This document shows positions 1 through 11,591 of a stretch of DNA of 64,000 bases, piece after piece (position 1 is the stretch's first letter; every line of letters begins with the position of its first letter). The translations under genes were made by a program, and so were the position numbers. The DNA comes from Misgurnus anguillicaudatus (taxonomy: Eukaryota; Chordata; Actinopteri; Cypriniformes; Cobitidae). The stretch spans positions 21,522,001 to 21,586,000 of the forward strand of contig NC_073340.2 in assembly GCF_027580225.2 (NCBI RefSeq), given 5' to 3'. Under the pieces are notes generated by a model. The model was not told the origin of the DNA, did no database searches, and was given only the letters and a program-made list of their open reading frames with translations.

Positions 1-1903
1 GAAAGGTTCTGCTCACACATGACCTTAACCGCAATTTACCAGTAAATTGCCAGTAAAGACTGTATGTGTGAAAGGGACTACTAGACAGGATCACAAATGT
101 GTTTCACCAGATAATATTATATAATATTATATTGATGCGAATTATCCGCCTCATAAAAAATACATACGAATTGCCATGAGATATAGCGTTGGTTTTACAG
201 ACCGGTTTTACTGTATGTATATGCAAAGACATCTAAATGTAACTTAAATAGAAACTAAACGCATCAAAATGGTGGTTAATAACACCAGAATTACGTTCTT
301 TTCCTCCAACAAAGGTTCATCTGAATTTGTCGCTTTGCCACTTGCCTTATCAATGTGTTTGAAGAACACAGAAAATCCATTAGACTACATGAGCTCAAGA
401 CAACATCAAGATCACTTGCTAATGCAACCTGATTAATTGTGCACATAATTTATGTGTTTTTCAAGGACATTGTTGTTAATAATGGAACTACTCTATCTTG
501 AGAGGAGGTTATAGGGGATATTCTTCATATTTCTCAAATTTTTTACATGCACATATTTCCAGTATTTCTGCCGCATTACTGGCCGCAAGAGTGTACAACA
601 CACCTGCGCTTGAAAAGGATGTCATGTCACCAACATAACATGTCCTTGTAGCGTGAATACAGAGATACTTTTTGAATTGTAGCCTTCTGCTGTAAGGTTC
701 TTCTGGATAGCTTTCCTGAGGCTTTATGAAAGAAAGAGAAACACATCAGTTGTGATGTGTCACAAGCTTTGGCCTTTCTTTAATACATTGGCCTTGTGTT
801 CTCACAACTGTATCCGTACTGAATGTACTTAGTTACACCAGTCAAACATATATAAGCTAAACAGAATATTTGTATGCATGTATTTGTATTCAAGGACATA
901 GGTCCCTGCTCAGTCAGTTATGCTATATAAACTTGTATTGTGTCATATTTCTTTACGGTTTGAATGCATACATAATAATGCATTGCACACATACCAGGGT
1001 AAGAAAATGGTGGTCAGCTAAAGAACTCCCAGGCTCCAGTATTCTTTGCTGCCACACAAGATGCGTGTCTCAAGTATCTGTGACGAGCGTATTTTGTCCG
1101 TCCATCACAAAGCATGACGGGACAAAAGTCCGGGAAGTTATTCTTGCTCCATCTGTGGAGGATTTGCTCAAGGGCTCTCAGGGATCTCAGCCGAGACAAA
1201 AAGAGCCAACAAACATATGCGTAGACTCACAAAACAATAGTGATAAATCGCCTCATTCACCTCCTTCCATGCTCAGATAAGGAACGCTTAGGGAAATGAT
1301 ATAACTTTGGAAAAGTTTGTCACACGAGTCTGCATTCTGTTTTAGGTGTGTCTGTGCCCTTCTGTGTCCTCCAGGATGAAATGCACCTGCACACGAGAGC
1401 TGCAGGCCACCCCTCTAACAGCACAGATAACACTGTGTCAATGAGTGTGCCATTAACATTACTAAAGGAATCTCATTTAGGACTAATTGATTCTGGAGCT
1501 TATTTGCCTCGGCTGTAGGGCGTTGACTGCTGATATGTTTACACTAACTGGTAAGAACAAGTCTTACAGTTAACATATTTAGGTTCGGTCTGTGTCAGTG
1601 TGTGTATTGTGTTTGTACTATGAGGTTTCTTTCTCATGGGAGCTGTTTAGTAAAGGCTTAGTACAACAAAAGTGTGTGGGTTTTAACATCAGTCTTTACA
1701 TTCTTTAATTATATATCTTGCATGTCTGGTCTTATTGGAATCCGTACTTATTTTACAAGCTGGTTAATCATATAATATAAAAACAAACGATTACCTTAAA
1801 AATAAAATTATTTAAAATTCTTTTAATTATTATTTTAATTAATATATAATAGGGAAGTATATACTGTATATGTATGTAATTTGTCATTTTTAGTTTACAA
1901 AGC
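1..1903. other. Gene-free intergenic DNA, left edge
   Basis: I see no ORF with recognisable homology or splice-consistent coding structure. The first about 80 bases look like a MITE fragment (short inverted motifs around a TTTACCAGTAAATTGCC core). Bases about 1436-1520 are a non-repetitive, TAAT-containing block that could be conserved regulatory DNA. The remainder is AT-rich and featureless to me. Confidence 0.5.
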
Positions 1904-2148
1904 TTAAAGAGCCCATATTACATTGCTAAAGTACGATATTTTGTGTATTTGGTGTAATGCAATGTGTAAAAAAACACATTATTTTCCACATACCGTACAT
2001 TATTGTTGCTGCTTTCTGAAATGTGTCATCGTTCTGAGAAAGCCTGGTGCGCTCCAATTGGCCAGCTACCCAGTGCGTTGTGATTGGCCTAATAATTCAG
2101 ACTGATCCCAAAGAAAAATCGTATTCACTGCAAAAAATGACTTTCTTA

Positions 2149-2352
2149 CACTGAAAAAAATGATTCATTGAATTTAATCCATTTTTTCAAGGTAAGTGGT
2201 TGCAATAAATTTATTTAAGCTACATTTAAACAAAAGTTTTTTATTTTATTTTACTTTACTAATCTTTTTTGTTTAAATGTAGCTTAAATAAATTGATTGC
2301 AACCACTTACCTTAAAAAATTGATTAAATTCAATGAATCGTTTTTTTCAGTG
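2149..2352. mobile_element. Palindromic MITE flanked by TA
   Basis: A near-perfect inverted repeat begins CACTGAAAAAAATGATTC and ends with its complement. The arms also share the AAGTGGTTGCAAT motif. TA dinucleotides flank both ends, as expected for Tc1/mariner-type MITEs. It is about 204 bp, non-coding, and nested in the TTAA element around it. Confidence 0.8.
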
Positions 2353-2940
2353 TACTTCAGTGTCTTGTTTTTTAGTAGAAATATCTAAAAATTCTTAAAT
2401 CAAGATGTATTTTCTTGATGAGCAAAATGACCTAAGAAAATAATACTAGTTTTTAGACAAAAAATATACAATTTAAGTGAATTTGTGCTTAAAACATAAG
2501 GGAGAAAAAGAGAAACAATACCTAAAATGACACAAAAAAGAAAGCCGTGACACGGACACGAGAAACTATTTATAGAAATTTCGTGTCACGAAAAAGACAT
2601 TTGTGCTTAAGGCACGAAAACAGTTTAATTTCGTGCCATGGACACAAATAAATTGATCAAATTTTGCATGACTATAACACGACTTTCCGTGAGATCATGT
2701 TGGAATAATTAAACTGTGTTCCGGAAATGTGACGCTCCTTATTTGGAAGATCAGCTCCCAACAGAAGATAATATTGTCTTTACTATCTTATCAATACAAT
2801 CCCGAATCTGATCAGGAAATTGCAGATAACCAAGCTAATCGATCAACTTTGCCAGCGTGCTTTAAGAAGAACGTAACAAATTGATAAGGTCATAGAAACG
2901 GCAAACAACAAGTGCTACTCTACACTACTCTACCAACCAG

Positions 2941-3443
2941 ATCTCATGAATTTCTGTGGGATAGTCACTGAATTTTTTGCTCATTTCTCTGTGGCATTCT
3001 CACGGATCTCCGCAATTTTCCATGGCCCTGACTTTTTCCGTGGTATTTTCACGGATTGGTTACTCAACTGTTTTGTCCTATTTTCTTACCATTGTCGCTT
3101 TGGTATAGGGTTAGATTTACATAAAATGACATCCTTACCCAAACCCAACTCTAGCCCTAACGCCAGGCGACAATTGTTTAAAGTTTAGAAAATATAAAAG
3201 AATAAATCAGAAAAAAATTGTATACACCAATATTTAAAGTAACATACTAATGCAAACACCAAATCTAACCCTAAACCGAAGCTACAATGGTTTAAAAATA
3301 GGAAAAAGCAGTTACCAATCCGTGAGAATGCCACGAAAAAAGACAGTCCGTGGCAGGGCCACGGAAAAATGCGGAGATCCGTGAGAATGCCACGGAAAAA
3401 TTAGCAAGTAATTCTGTGACTATCCCCTGGAATTTTGTGAGAT
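2941..3443. mobile_element. Inverted-repeat DNA element, nested
   Basis: Terminal inverted repeats of roughly 120 bp can be matched by eye. The left arm runs inward from ATCTCATGAATTTCTGTGGG. The right arm, reverse-complemented, starts ATCTCACAAAATTCCAGGGG. Both arms carry GGATAGTCAC, TTCTCACGGATCTCCGCA and CACGGATTGGT. No transposase is present. Superfamily not determined; no clear target duplication. Confidence 0.75.
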
Positions 3444-3764
3444 AACATTGGTTCTACACTCGTGTTTGATTCATGGTTTGAATAGTCAGTAGCTAATTTT
3501 TTAAATATGAAAACATAGACTACTTACAGGCTGTGAGTCAGAAGTCAGGGAAATTCTTACAAAGTGCATCAAGTCCACGTCACCAGGCTGCGGAGATAAA
3601 CTGTTTCCTACAATCCTTGCATTATTTGTAGTCCAAGAAAAGAGATTTCAGATGGAGATGATAACTTGCGTCATCGTAGAATTTGGGATTTGTAACTTTG
3701 CAGGTACTAACACATACTTTCACACCAAAAGATGAAATATCATGAAATGGAAAATAGGGGCTCT

Positions 3765-5415
3765 TTAAAGGGAAACTTCACCCATTTGCATTAAGCTTTG
3801 TACCGTTAGAACCCCAGTCATGTTTTTGAATGGTCGTGCACCATTCCCTCAGTTTCCCCTGAGAGGGGAGAAATACTTATTTCAGTGAGGCACTTCCTTC
3901 TTTCAATGATGTAAAAATCGTCATTTTGCGTCATTGAAAGAAGGAAATCCTGTATCTCTATTGAGTGTGAAAGACTACAGACACTCATTCCTCATTTTTC
4001 CAAGGTGGGGGCTATGGGTGGGACCCACTCGCGCTTCAGACCAATTACAGATAAGTGGGTGGGACTTACGAAAATATACGAACACAGACCGAACAAAAAC
4101 GATCAGCCGCCATCTTTATGCTAAGCTAAGCTAAACAGAAGTTGTGGAGCGAGCCGAATTCATGTTACAATAACAGTGGAAGTTAATCAATATTACATGG
4201 AAGAGGGTGATTTTACAAGCGTGATGCTCTAATCCGCTGTGCATTGCACCTTTATGAGCCACAATACTGCAAAGAGCTGAGGCAGATGTAGGAACAGAAG
4301 CCCAAGGAGTAGGCCGGAGCCTGGGCGTCGGCTGGGTAGAGGAGCCGGGGGAAGACGCAGCAACCATCGGCCTCTGCTGCGCAGAGAAGCTTGTACAGAC
4401 TACTTCCAGTATTCTCGCTGTGTGCTTGCTTTATTACATTTCTGCATCAGATAAGGATATTGACGTTTGTTTGGTGAAGGTTTCTATGCAAGAGAGGAAG
4501 TTTGCTCGCGTTTGGAATGTTTATTTCATGGACATGTTTCGGTTTACTAGCAGACGCGCTGCGGAGTATATAAGCTTGGACGGACTCGCGCCGTTTGCTT
4601 TCGGTTTAAGATTTCTGGGTCAGATAAGGATATGAACGTTTGTTTTGTGAATGTTTCTGGTCGCGTGCTTATTTTAAAGACGTGTTTCGGTTTACGAGCA
4701 CAAGCTCCAAGAGCTGAGGCAGCGCGTATGTGGAGATATTATGCAGGGGCCGCGTTTGTGTGGAGGAGGATGGAGGGAGAAACTGACGTCTGACTAAAGT
4801 GAGTGTTTATATTTTCTTTGTTATACTAACGTGGCATTTATGTACACAATAGCATATCTGAGCGGTGTTTTATATGTCTATATTGTGAGAGCAGTGAGGC
4901 CAATAATTACACAAATGTAATTACAGTAAACAAGAGACAAAAAGAAAATTGGTAAAACTAAATAAACATTTAAAATACCCTTTTTAACTAATTGAAAAGA
5001 CATTTGTACTGCGGATCTGAAACCGCACGTTACTGTTTGAATAAGACTTTGCTACACACCAGGCCAGAGTGTTATTGTGTGTACCACAATGTAACATCAC
5101 GTTTAAAAGTAAATCATGATTGGTGTCAGTCAGACACAGTGGTGGTGGCTATTTTTTTTTGTTTTACTAACGTGGCATTTATGTACATAATAGCATGTCT
5201 GAGCCGTGTTCCGAGTAATGGGAGTGGCTTGCAGAGCTGTGCATTGTGGTGCATAGTGGCAGTTGTAGTTTTTCATACAAATGTGCTCTAAAGTCACATT
5301 TTGTCTTTTCTCTGTCAAATAGGCACAAAATTCTACATTTATCTTACATTTTGACTACAAATATGACTCACTTTCCATAAAGATTAATGTTCCTATCGGT
5401 GAAATTGCCCTTTAA
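3765..5415. mobile_element. Second TTAA-flanked element abutting the first
   Basis: It starts at the same TTAA (3765-3768) that ends the preceding element and finishes at TTAA 5412-5415. The left terminus reads TTAAAGGGAAACTTCACC. The right terminus, reverse-complemented, reads TTAAAGGGCAATTTCACC. The interior contains an imperfect duplication around ACTAACGTGGCATTTATGTACA (about 4827 and 5167) and no credible ORF. It is non-autonomous. Confidence 0.75.
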
Positions 5416-8240
5416 TCATTTAGTAAAATTGACACTAGACATGTATATACAGTACGTATATATTTTGTGTTGTTTGTATAGTTTGTGATCGCTGACACAT
5501 GTAGCTGACATTGCATTTACCCTGTTTCTCAAAGGCATCGTACACATGATCATCAGTCATCTTTCCAGATCAGTGCACGAGCTCCATAACCAAGCTCTGT
5601 TTTTATAGTGTTATCCATATCCTGCCGGATTATGGTGGAATTCTTTTCTCGTGTTTGCTTTGCTCACTGCTGACAAGCTCAGCTCTTCCCCTTTCTGCCT
5701 CAGCTGCTGAAAACTAAGCTACAACAAACCCTCTGTGTCATTTTCCACCTTCACTTTTGAGACTTTACATCAGCATTGTGATTCACCGATTTGAACCTCC
5801 AACCTCCCCGCCCCACCCTTGCCGACTTTAGAGTACAGAGAGTTCAGTGAACTGTGATTAGTAAGAGAAGACAGCTCCCCGGTGAGTCGTCTTTTATCGT
5901 CTCTTTGTCCTGGAATAGTTCGACACGATGAGTCATTCCCAGATGTCGCACTGGCCTCTGAATTCCCAAACGGTGGATCCCAATGTTCTCACTGAGTCTT
6001 CTGACTGTTCATAGCTCCACGACGAGCTGACCACGGCATGATCCAGGAGAATAGACACGTGTGGCGGGTGGCTCTTTTCAACCTAGAAATGTACCCAGTA
6101 GGCTGCTGGTGAATTATTTACATTAAACGAGCAGAACATGGTGACCTAGAATCTGGTGTAAAAGATGGTAATTAAAAGGCTCGTTAGATGAGTCTTGCAT
6201 GGTTGGGGTGGAAGTTGAACACAAATGCAATGCTTTTCTTTTTTATTTCGGCTTACTGAAGACAGATATAACATGGTAGTGTGGTTTAATATTTCATCAT
6301 CTTTCCGTCTTCCACCCGCTCCTGTGTCATATCTCCAGCTTGTTCTTCTGCGTTGTGAGCTCACACCCGGATGTGGCAGGATATCTGCAAAGTTCAGTTT
6401 AGTGTGAGTTGCTTGTCATCAAGAATGATTTAAACTGCCTCCTGCTATCTAAAGATCTGTCAGAGCCAGCCCAGTGTGAAGGTTGAGTTCTCTGGCACAA
6501 GGTCAATCTTAAACTTCAACGCTCCGTGTAGCACTGTGATATGAAATGCACTGGGAATCGTTGGTCATCAGGATAAACAAAGACAGCTTTCTGTCAAAAC
6601 TTCGGAGCTGAATGTTCACGCCCTCCTATCCTTTGTTTTCTTGTTTCCTTATAAATAATGATGCAATCAACCCTCACTGCTTGATTTTCACACCGGGAGG
6701 CTGAACCGGGGGTAAAATTCTCATCAGGTTTGAGGGAAAAACAATTTGGGGTGAATGCTGCTTAATACGTAAAAGACCTTTTGCTTTATATGGTAATGAA
6801 TTTCAAATGTCTTTCTCACTTCAGGAGCAAGAGGCTGCAGTGAGGGCCTTACAGTTGTTTTGCGGAGATAATTGATTTTGGAATAGGCCGGGAAGAGATC
6901 GGGCAGGCGGGGTCGACAGTGTTCTACAGCAGGGTCCGAGCCAATTTCCGCAGGCCCAGTCCCTTTAATTACAGCGGTGCTGGAGTGCGGGACACGGCAG
7001 TGTGGCACCCTGGGCAAATTCAGCCCCTCACCGGTCCTGTCTCTGCCCTCCCCCCACCATGCAGAGGTCTGATGAATTTTTCATGGATCTGCATTTTTCT
7101 CCGGGTCTTTTGGCATGGCTGCCAGCAGCGCTGCTGATGTCACACTCCCAGAGTTTTCAGAATAAGGAGAAAAAAGAGAAATGAATAAGCCATCTTAGAG
7201 AATCTTTTAAGAAAAATAACTCTAATATCTCATTTCTTTTAGACATCAATGAGAATAAATGGAGAGTGAAGAGAAACTTTTGCATAAGTCTCTAGCGTCT
7301 CAGATATTGATCCTGAAAAAATACCCAGAAATCTCACACATGTTCATTAGAGTTTCGCAACAATGTCGTAATCTGAGCTCAAATGTGATTCTGTTTGAAA
7401 ATCCATGGCTAAGGTCTCATTATGAGATTAGGAACATTAAGTTTGATTTCAATCACACATTAACTTCAATCAATATTAAATATATCAAGGTTACAGTATA
7501 GTCTCAATGTATGTTATTTACACTGGATTTATCACAAAAAATAAGCTGGGTTTTCACAGACTAAATCACAAATTTGCCAAAAAATCTGCAATCAAAAGTC
7601 AATAATATTGAAGATTTTACTCTAACATTACTAATGAAGTTTATCTACTGTATATCTAACCTGGGTTTCCCCATGCTGCCTTGCGCGCAAATTTATTCAC
7701 GCTGCCAGTCTAGCATGGAAACCAAGGACCAATTTTTCCCTTGAAATAGGGAACCAATCACAGAACGGGGAGGGGGCAGCAAGACAATGACGACGTCTAT
7801 GCGACACACCGAAGCAGTTTTGTTTATCCAACATGGCAGCAGACGCGAAGTTACTTTTCGATGCAGCCTTAGATATTGTTTATTAGTAGTTTTGAACAAG
7901 TTTATTTAAAAAAGAGCAAATTTTGGCGTTAAACAATTTCATGTCCAAGAAGGATATTTGGATATGGCAAGACATGATAGCCAGGGAATTTTACGAGACC
8001 AACCTGCTAGGCATCGTCGTCGGCGAACTTCATTTAACTTATAAATGGTATTTATTTATATTATATTGTCATTATGCCTGATAAAAAAGTTGTTGACCCT
8101 TGAATTTATGTCGCTCTACATACGTCATCTGGTATAATTGAAACGATGGCTATGAGCTACGTACAGACGCATTTGATAGACATTCGTTGCGCCCAATAAA
8201 CGGCTCTGGACATTCGTAAACCACGCCTCAAATACTAGAA
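5416..8240. other. Intergenic DNA with candidate conserved block
   Basis: No gene is recognised. Bases about 6925-7160 are GC-richer, non-repetitive and contain TTTAATTACAGC and CTGCTGATGTCACA-type motifs, resembling a conserved non-coding element. Bases about 7655-8230 look like old repeat DNA. Conservation cannot be tested from one sequence. Confidence 0.35.
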
Positions 8241-8721
8241 AAGTGTTTCTCAAACTTTTTCAGCCCAAGGACCACTTTATCTTCCAATTTTTTTCTGAGG
8301 ACCCCCTAACAGAATCCCACTCTTACACGCCCCCCCAAAAAACAACAAAATAGGAAGGATAAGCAAAATTTAAGTTTAATATGCAACTGTTTCAAGTCAA
8401 AAACAAATTTTTTAAACACAAATGCAATGCTATGTTCAGAAATTATTAAATTAATTTTATTTCATTTGAAAAAGTAAATGTGATATGAGTCGCATCTTAA
8501 TATGAAAAATCTACTTAAATAAGGGACGATTGTATAAACACCTAATTTAGGCCATCTTTTGGCGGACCACTGGGGGGGTTTGGGGGACCACTAGTGGCAG
8601 TGGTGTAGTGGTGTCTGGAGAAGTGGGTATACTCTTAGTTTATGCCCTTAGTAGAAGTGGGTATACTCTTAATGTATGCCCCGAGTAGAAGTGGTCCGCG
8701 GACCACCTTTAAGAATTACTG
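8241..8721. mobile_element. hAT-type MITE with near-perfect 8-bp target duplication
   Basis: The left terminus AGTGTTTCTCAAACTTTTT and the degraded right terminus (TTTAAGAATTACTG) are inverted relatives of each other. Flanks are TACTAGAA (8233-8240) and TACTATAA (8722-8729), 7 of 8 identical, as expected for an old hAT target duplication. Near the right end an approximately 41-bp unit containing GAAGTGGGTATACTCTTA is tandemly doubled. No coding capacity. Confidence 0.75.
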
Positions 8722-10240
8722 TACTATAAAATGAACACATGGTTCCCAGACCACGTCTCATTCTCTATGAGACTGGTCTGATGCTAGCCAGGCTACTGTA
8801 GATCCAGATTACTTTACCTTTACAATCTGCATTCATTTAACAGCAATTATCTCATTTGTTTTCAATTTTAGGAGAAACATCTGACACAAACTCCATCAAA
8901 TCTCCTAAGCTAGAAACAGCAACCTTTAAACAATAACATTTTCTAATGGGTTCCCAAAGTGCAGAAATCATTAAAATCAGCCTTGGAGAGAGAATAAAGC
9001 GATCCCACATATTGAAGTAGAAAGACCAGCATACTTTAAAAATATTTTAATAATTCTCCCACAATTATGTTGCGTCAACGGATTCCCTCTTTATAACATA
9101 CATAAGAATGTTCAATTTTCTCCTTTGAGAAAGTGATTGTGATAGAAGCTTTGTTCACTGAAGATAGACAATCACTTATGTTCTGTAATAATGTCTGTAT
9201 TTGCATCTCACAGGACTTCAAGCAAACATGGAAAAGTTTGGAGAGCGTTTGGAGAGGAGTAGATCAGCATATGATTTTGGATTAAGACCATGTTCTTTTT
9301 TTAACTCATTTTTGTGTTGCCAGAAATGCAAAGTGGCATGTGGTTTTGCGTTTTGTTGGCTTGATCTTTACCTAGAACTGCACGACACTTGTGTCCTGGT
9401 GTTGGCCTGTGGGTAATGTACATCACAATGCTAAGTTTCTTCCTACTCAACTTTATAAGCTTGTATCAAGTAATAAATGTGACTGTGTCTGTAAAAACGT
9501 AGATAAATTCATATTTTTGTGATTTTGTGTTTTCTACCTATAATATCATCCTACGTACTGTAAAGAGCATTCTGTTCTAACCTTGATATCTTTAATACTA
9601 ACTAAGCCATGTCAACCATTGAAATCAATGTGAAATAAATGAAAAACTGTAATGCTCCTAATCGTATAATTAGATTATGAAACTTCAGCCTAGTTTTTAC
9701 AGACAAGGTCACAAATCAGCCAATGGGTTTTTGTTATAACAAAGCTAACCTCAATGCTGTCACTGCATGCGTTATTACAAAAAAAATGTATTTCTCTCAT
9801 TACATAATTGATCTTTAATGACTGCATTTCTGATTCGGTGTGGAAGCCAAGGATGTTAAAACTGGAAGATCATAGAAAAAAAGAGATTGATTCATGGGCC
9901 TCAGTTTGGGTAAGCAGATAATCCTCCATAATGATTATGTTACCATATTCCATATTGATCTACACAGCATGCCTGTATATAAAGATGAGGGGCTATCCCC
10001 CAAATCTTCACTGTGTATATCACAGGCCCCTTTTGTCCTGACTCTGCATGCTTCAGTTTTGTTCCTACTAGTTCTCAGTGACCCCACCGAGACAAATCTA
10101 AAAGATTATCATATGCCGTGTTAACTGGACGAGACTACATAAGGAGATGAAGTTCAGAACTTCTGCTCAGTTGCCACAGATTAAGAGTAAGAAAGCAGCA
10201 CTTGGTGAGGTAACCATATGATTTCCACTAAAAATGAAAT
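8722..10240. other. Intergenic DNA, nothing recognised
   Basis: AT-rich sequence without a supported gene. Bases about 8740-8805 look like the continuation of the repeat interrupted by the hAT MITE. Short ORFs here have no recognisable domains. Confidence 0.4.
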
Positions 10241-10259
10241 TAAAACCTATAATAAAGCA

Positions 10260-11150
10260 ATAATAGAGCCGGCGGGTGGCATGGTTGTCCGTGCCAGACA
10301 GGCACCAACGTTTTGTATTCTGAGTATTTCACAATCTGCTCAGTTACTGGGATTTTCACGCACAACCATTTCTAGGGTTTACAAAGAATGGTGTGAAAAG
10401 GAAAAACATTCAGTATGCCTTGTTGATGCTAGAGGTCAGAGGAGAATGGGCCGACTGATTCAAGCTGATAAATGGTTACAACTGAGGTATGCAGGAAAGC
10501 ATTTGTGAAGCCACAGCACGCACAACCATGAGGCGGATGGGCTACAACAGCAGAAGAACCCACCGGGTACCACTCATCTCCACTACAAATAGGAAAGAGA
10601 GGCTACAATTTGCACGAGCTCACCAAAATTGGACAGTTGAAGACTGGACTCTATTTCTGTTGAGACATTCAGATGGTAGAGTCAGAATTTGGCTTAAACA
10701 GAATGAGAATATGGATCCATCATACCTTGTTACCACTGTGCAGGCTGGTGGTGTAATTGTGTGGGGAATGTTTTCTTGGCACACTTTAGACCCCTAAGTG
10801 CTAATTGGGCATCATTTAAATGCTACGGCCTACCTGAGCATTGTTTCTGACCATGTCCATCCCTTTATGACACCATGTACCCATACTCTGATGGCTACTT
10901 CCAGCAGGATAATGCACCATGTCACAAAGCTCGAATCATTTCAAATTGGCTTCTTGAACATGACAATGAGTTCACTGTACTAAAATGGCCCCCACAGTCA
11001 CCAGATCTCAACGCAATAGAGCATCTTTGGGATGTGGTGGAACGGGAGCTTCGTGCCCTGGATGTGCATCCCACAAATCTCCATCCACTGCAAGATGCTA
11101 TCTTTTCAATATGTGCCAACATATCTAAAGAATGCTTTCAGCACCTTTTT
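10260..11150 (+). pseudogene. Degraded Tc1-like transposase (DD34E)
   Basis: Reading across frames gives an N-terminal helix-turn-helix remnant (LGFSRTTISRVYKEW), then TTNRKERLQFARAHQNWT. The catalytic domain has the first Asp region (HSDGRVRIW), the second Asp in FQQDNAPCHKA, and the third acidic site in SPDLNAIEHLWD. These are the hallmarks of a Tc1/mariner cut-and-paste transposase. Frameshifts or stops around 10500, 10797 and 10850-10875 split the reading frame, so it cannot be functional. The right end runs into another repeat at about 11185. I did not find the terminal inverted repeats. Confidence 0.9.
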
Positions 11151-11184
11151 TGTAAACATTGTTTGTCTTCGGAATGGTTCTTTT

Positions 11185-11591
11185 TCACTTGTAAACATTG
11201 GAGCGGTAGTTTCGCATACTTAATGTGTGACCTTTCGACAAGATTACTAATACTTAAGGTCAAGCTGCTGTGTGACATGGCTAGCGCACGCCGCAAAGTT
11301 GTGGTTTAAAAGTACTTTTTTTTGGCGAAAATGACAATCGTTCTGCTAGATAAGACCCTTATGCCTCGGTTGGGATTGTTTAAAGCCGTTTGAAGCTGCA
11401 TTGAAACTGCAATTTTAAACTGTATTAAAAGGTCCACTATGTGGTAAAAAATCCTGGAATGTTTTTTCTTAAAAAATGTAATTTCTTTTCGACTGAACAA
11501 AAAAACACACAAACATCACAACAAAACATTTAATGACATCGGGGTGAGTAAATTATCTGATTTTTTTAATGAAAGTAGAATATTCCTTTAA
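11185..11591. mobile_element. Partial palindromic TTAA element (right half)
   Basis: It contains the arm GTTGTGGTTTAAAAGTA, then CTAGATAAGACCCTTATGCC, and ends CCTTTAA at TTAA 11588-11591. The same arm occurs in the full copy at 32189-33125 and in the copy ending at 51080. The central segment (ACTTGTAAACATTGG, about 11189) is in opposite orientation to the corresponding segment at about 50623. The left half is absent. Confidence 0.65.

Larger units (their letters stand above)
1904..3768. mobile_element. TTAA-flanked non-autonomous DNA transposon, host of nested insertions
   Basis: Both ends carry TTAA (1904-1907 and 3765-3768) followed by matching inverted termini reading TTAAAGAGCCC at the left and, reverse-complemented, TTAAAGAGCCCC at the right. 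TTAA duplication is the hallmark of piggyBac-type transposition. The interior has no ORF of note. It is expanded by at least two later insertions (2149-2352 and 2941-3443) and by AT-rich MITE pieces at about 2360-2640. A related copy lies at 54739-55604, sharing the motif CACATTATTTT followed by ACACATACCGTACAT. The ends and TTAA are seen; the superfamily is inferred. Confidence 0.7.

Noticed and set aside
870..1280. 136-residue ORF as a gene
   Set aside because: No recognisable domain, low-complexity composition, no splice or promoter context.
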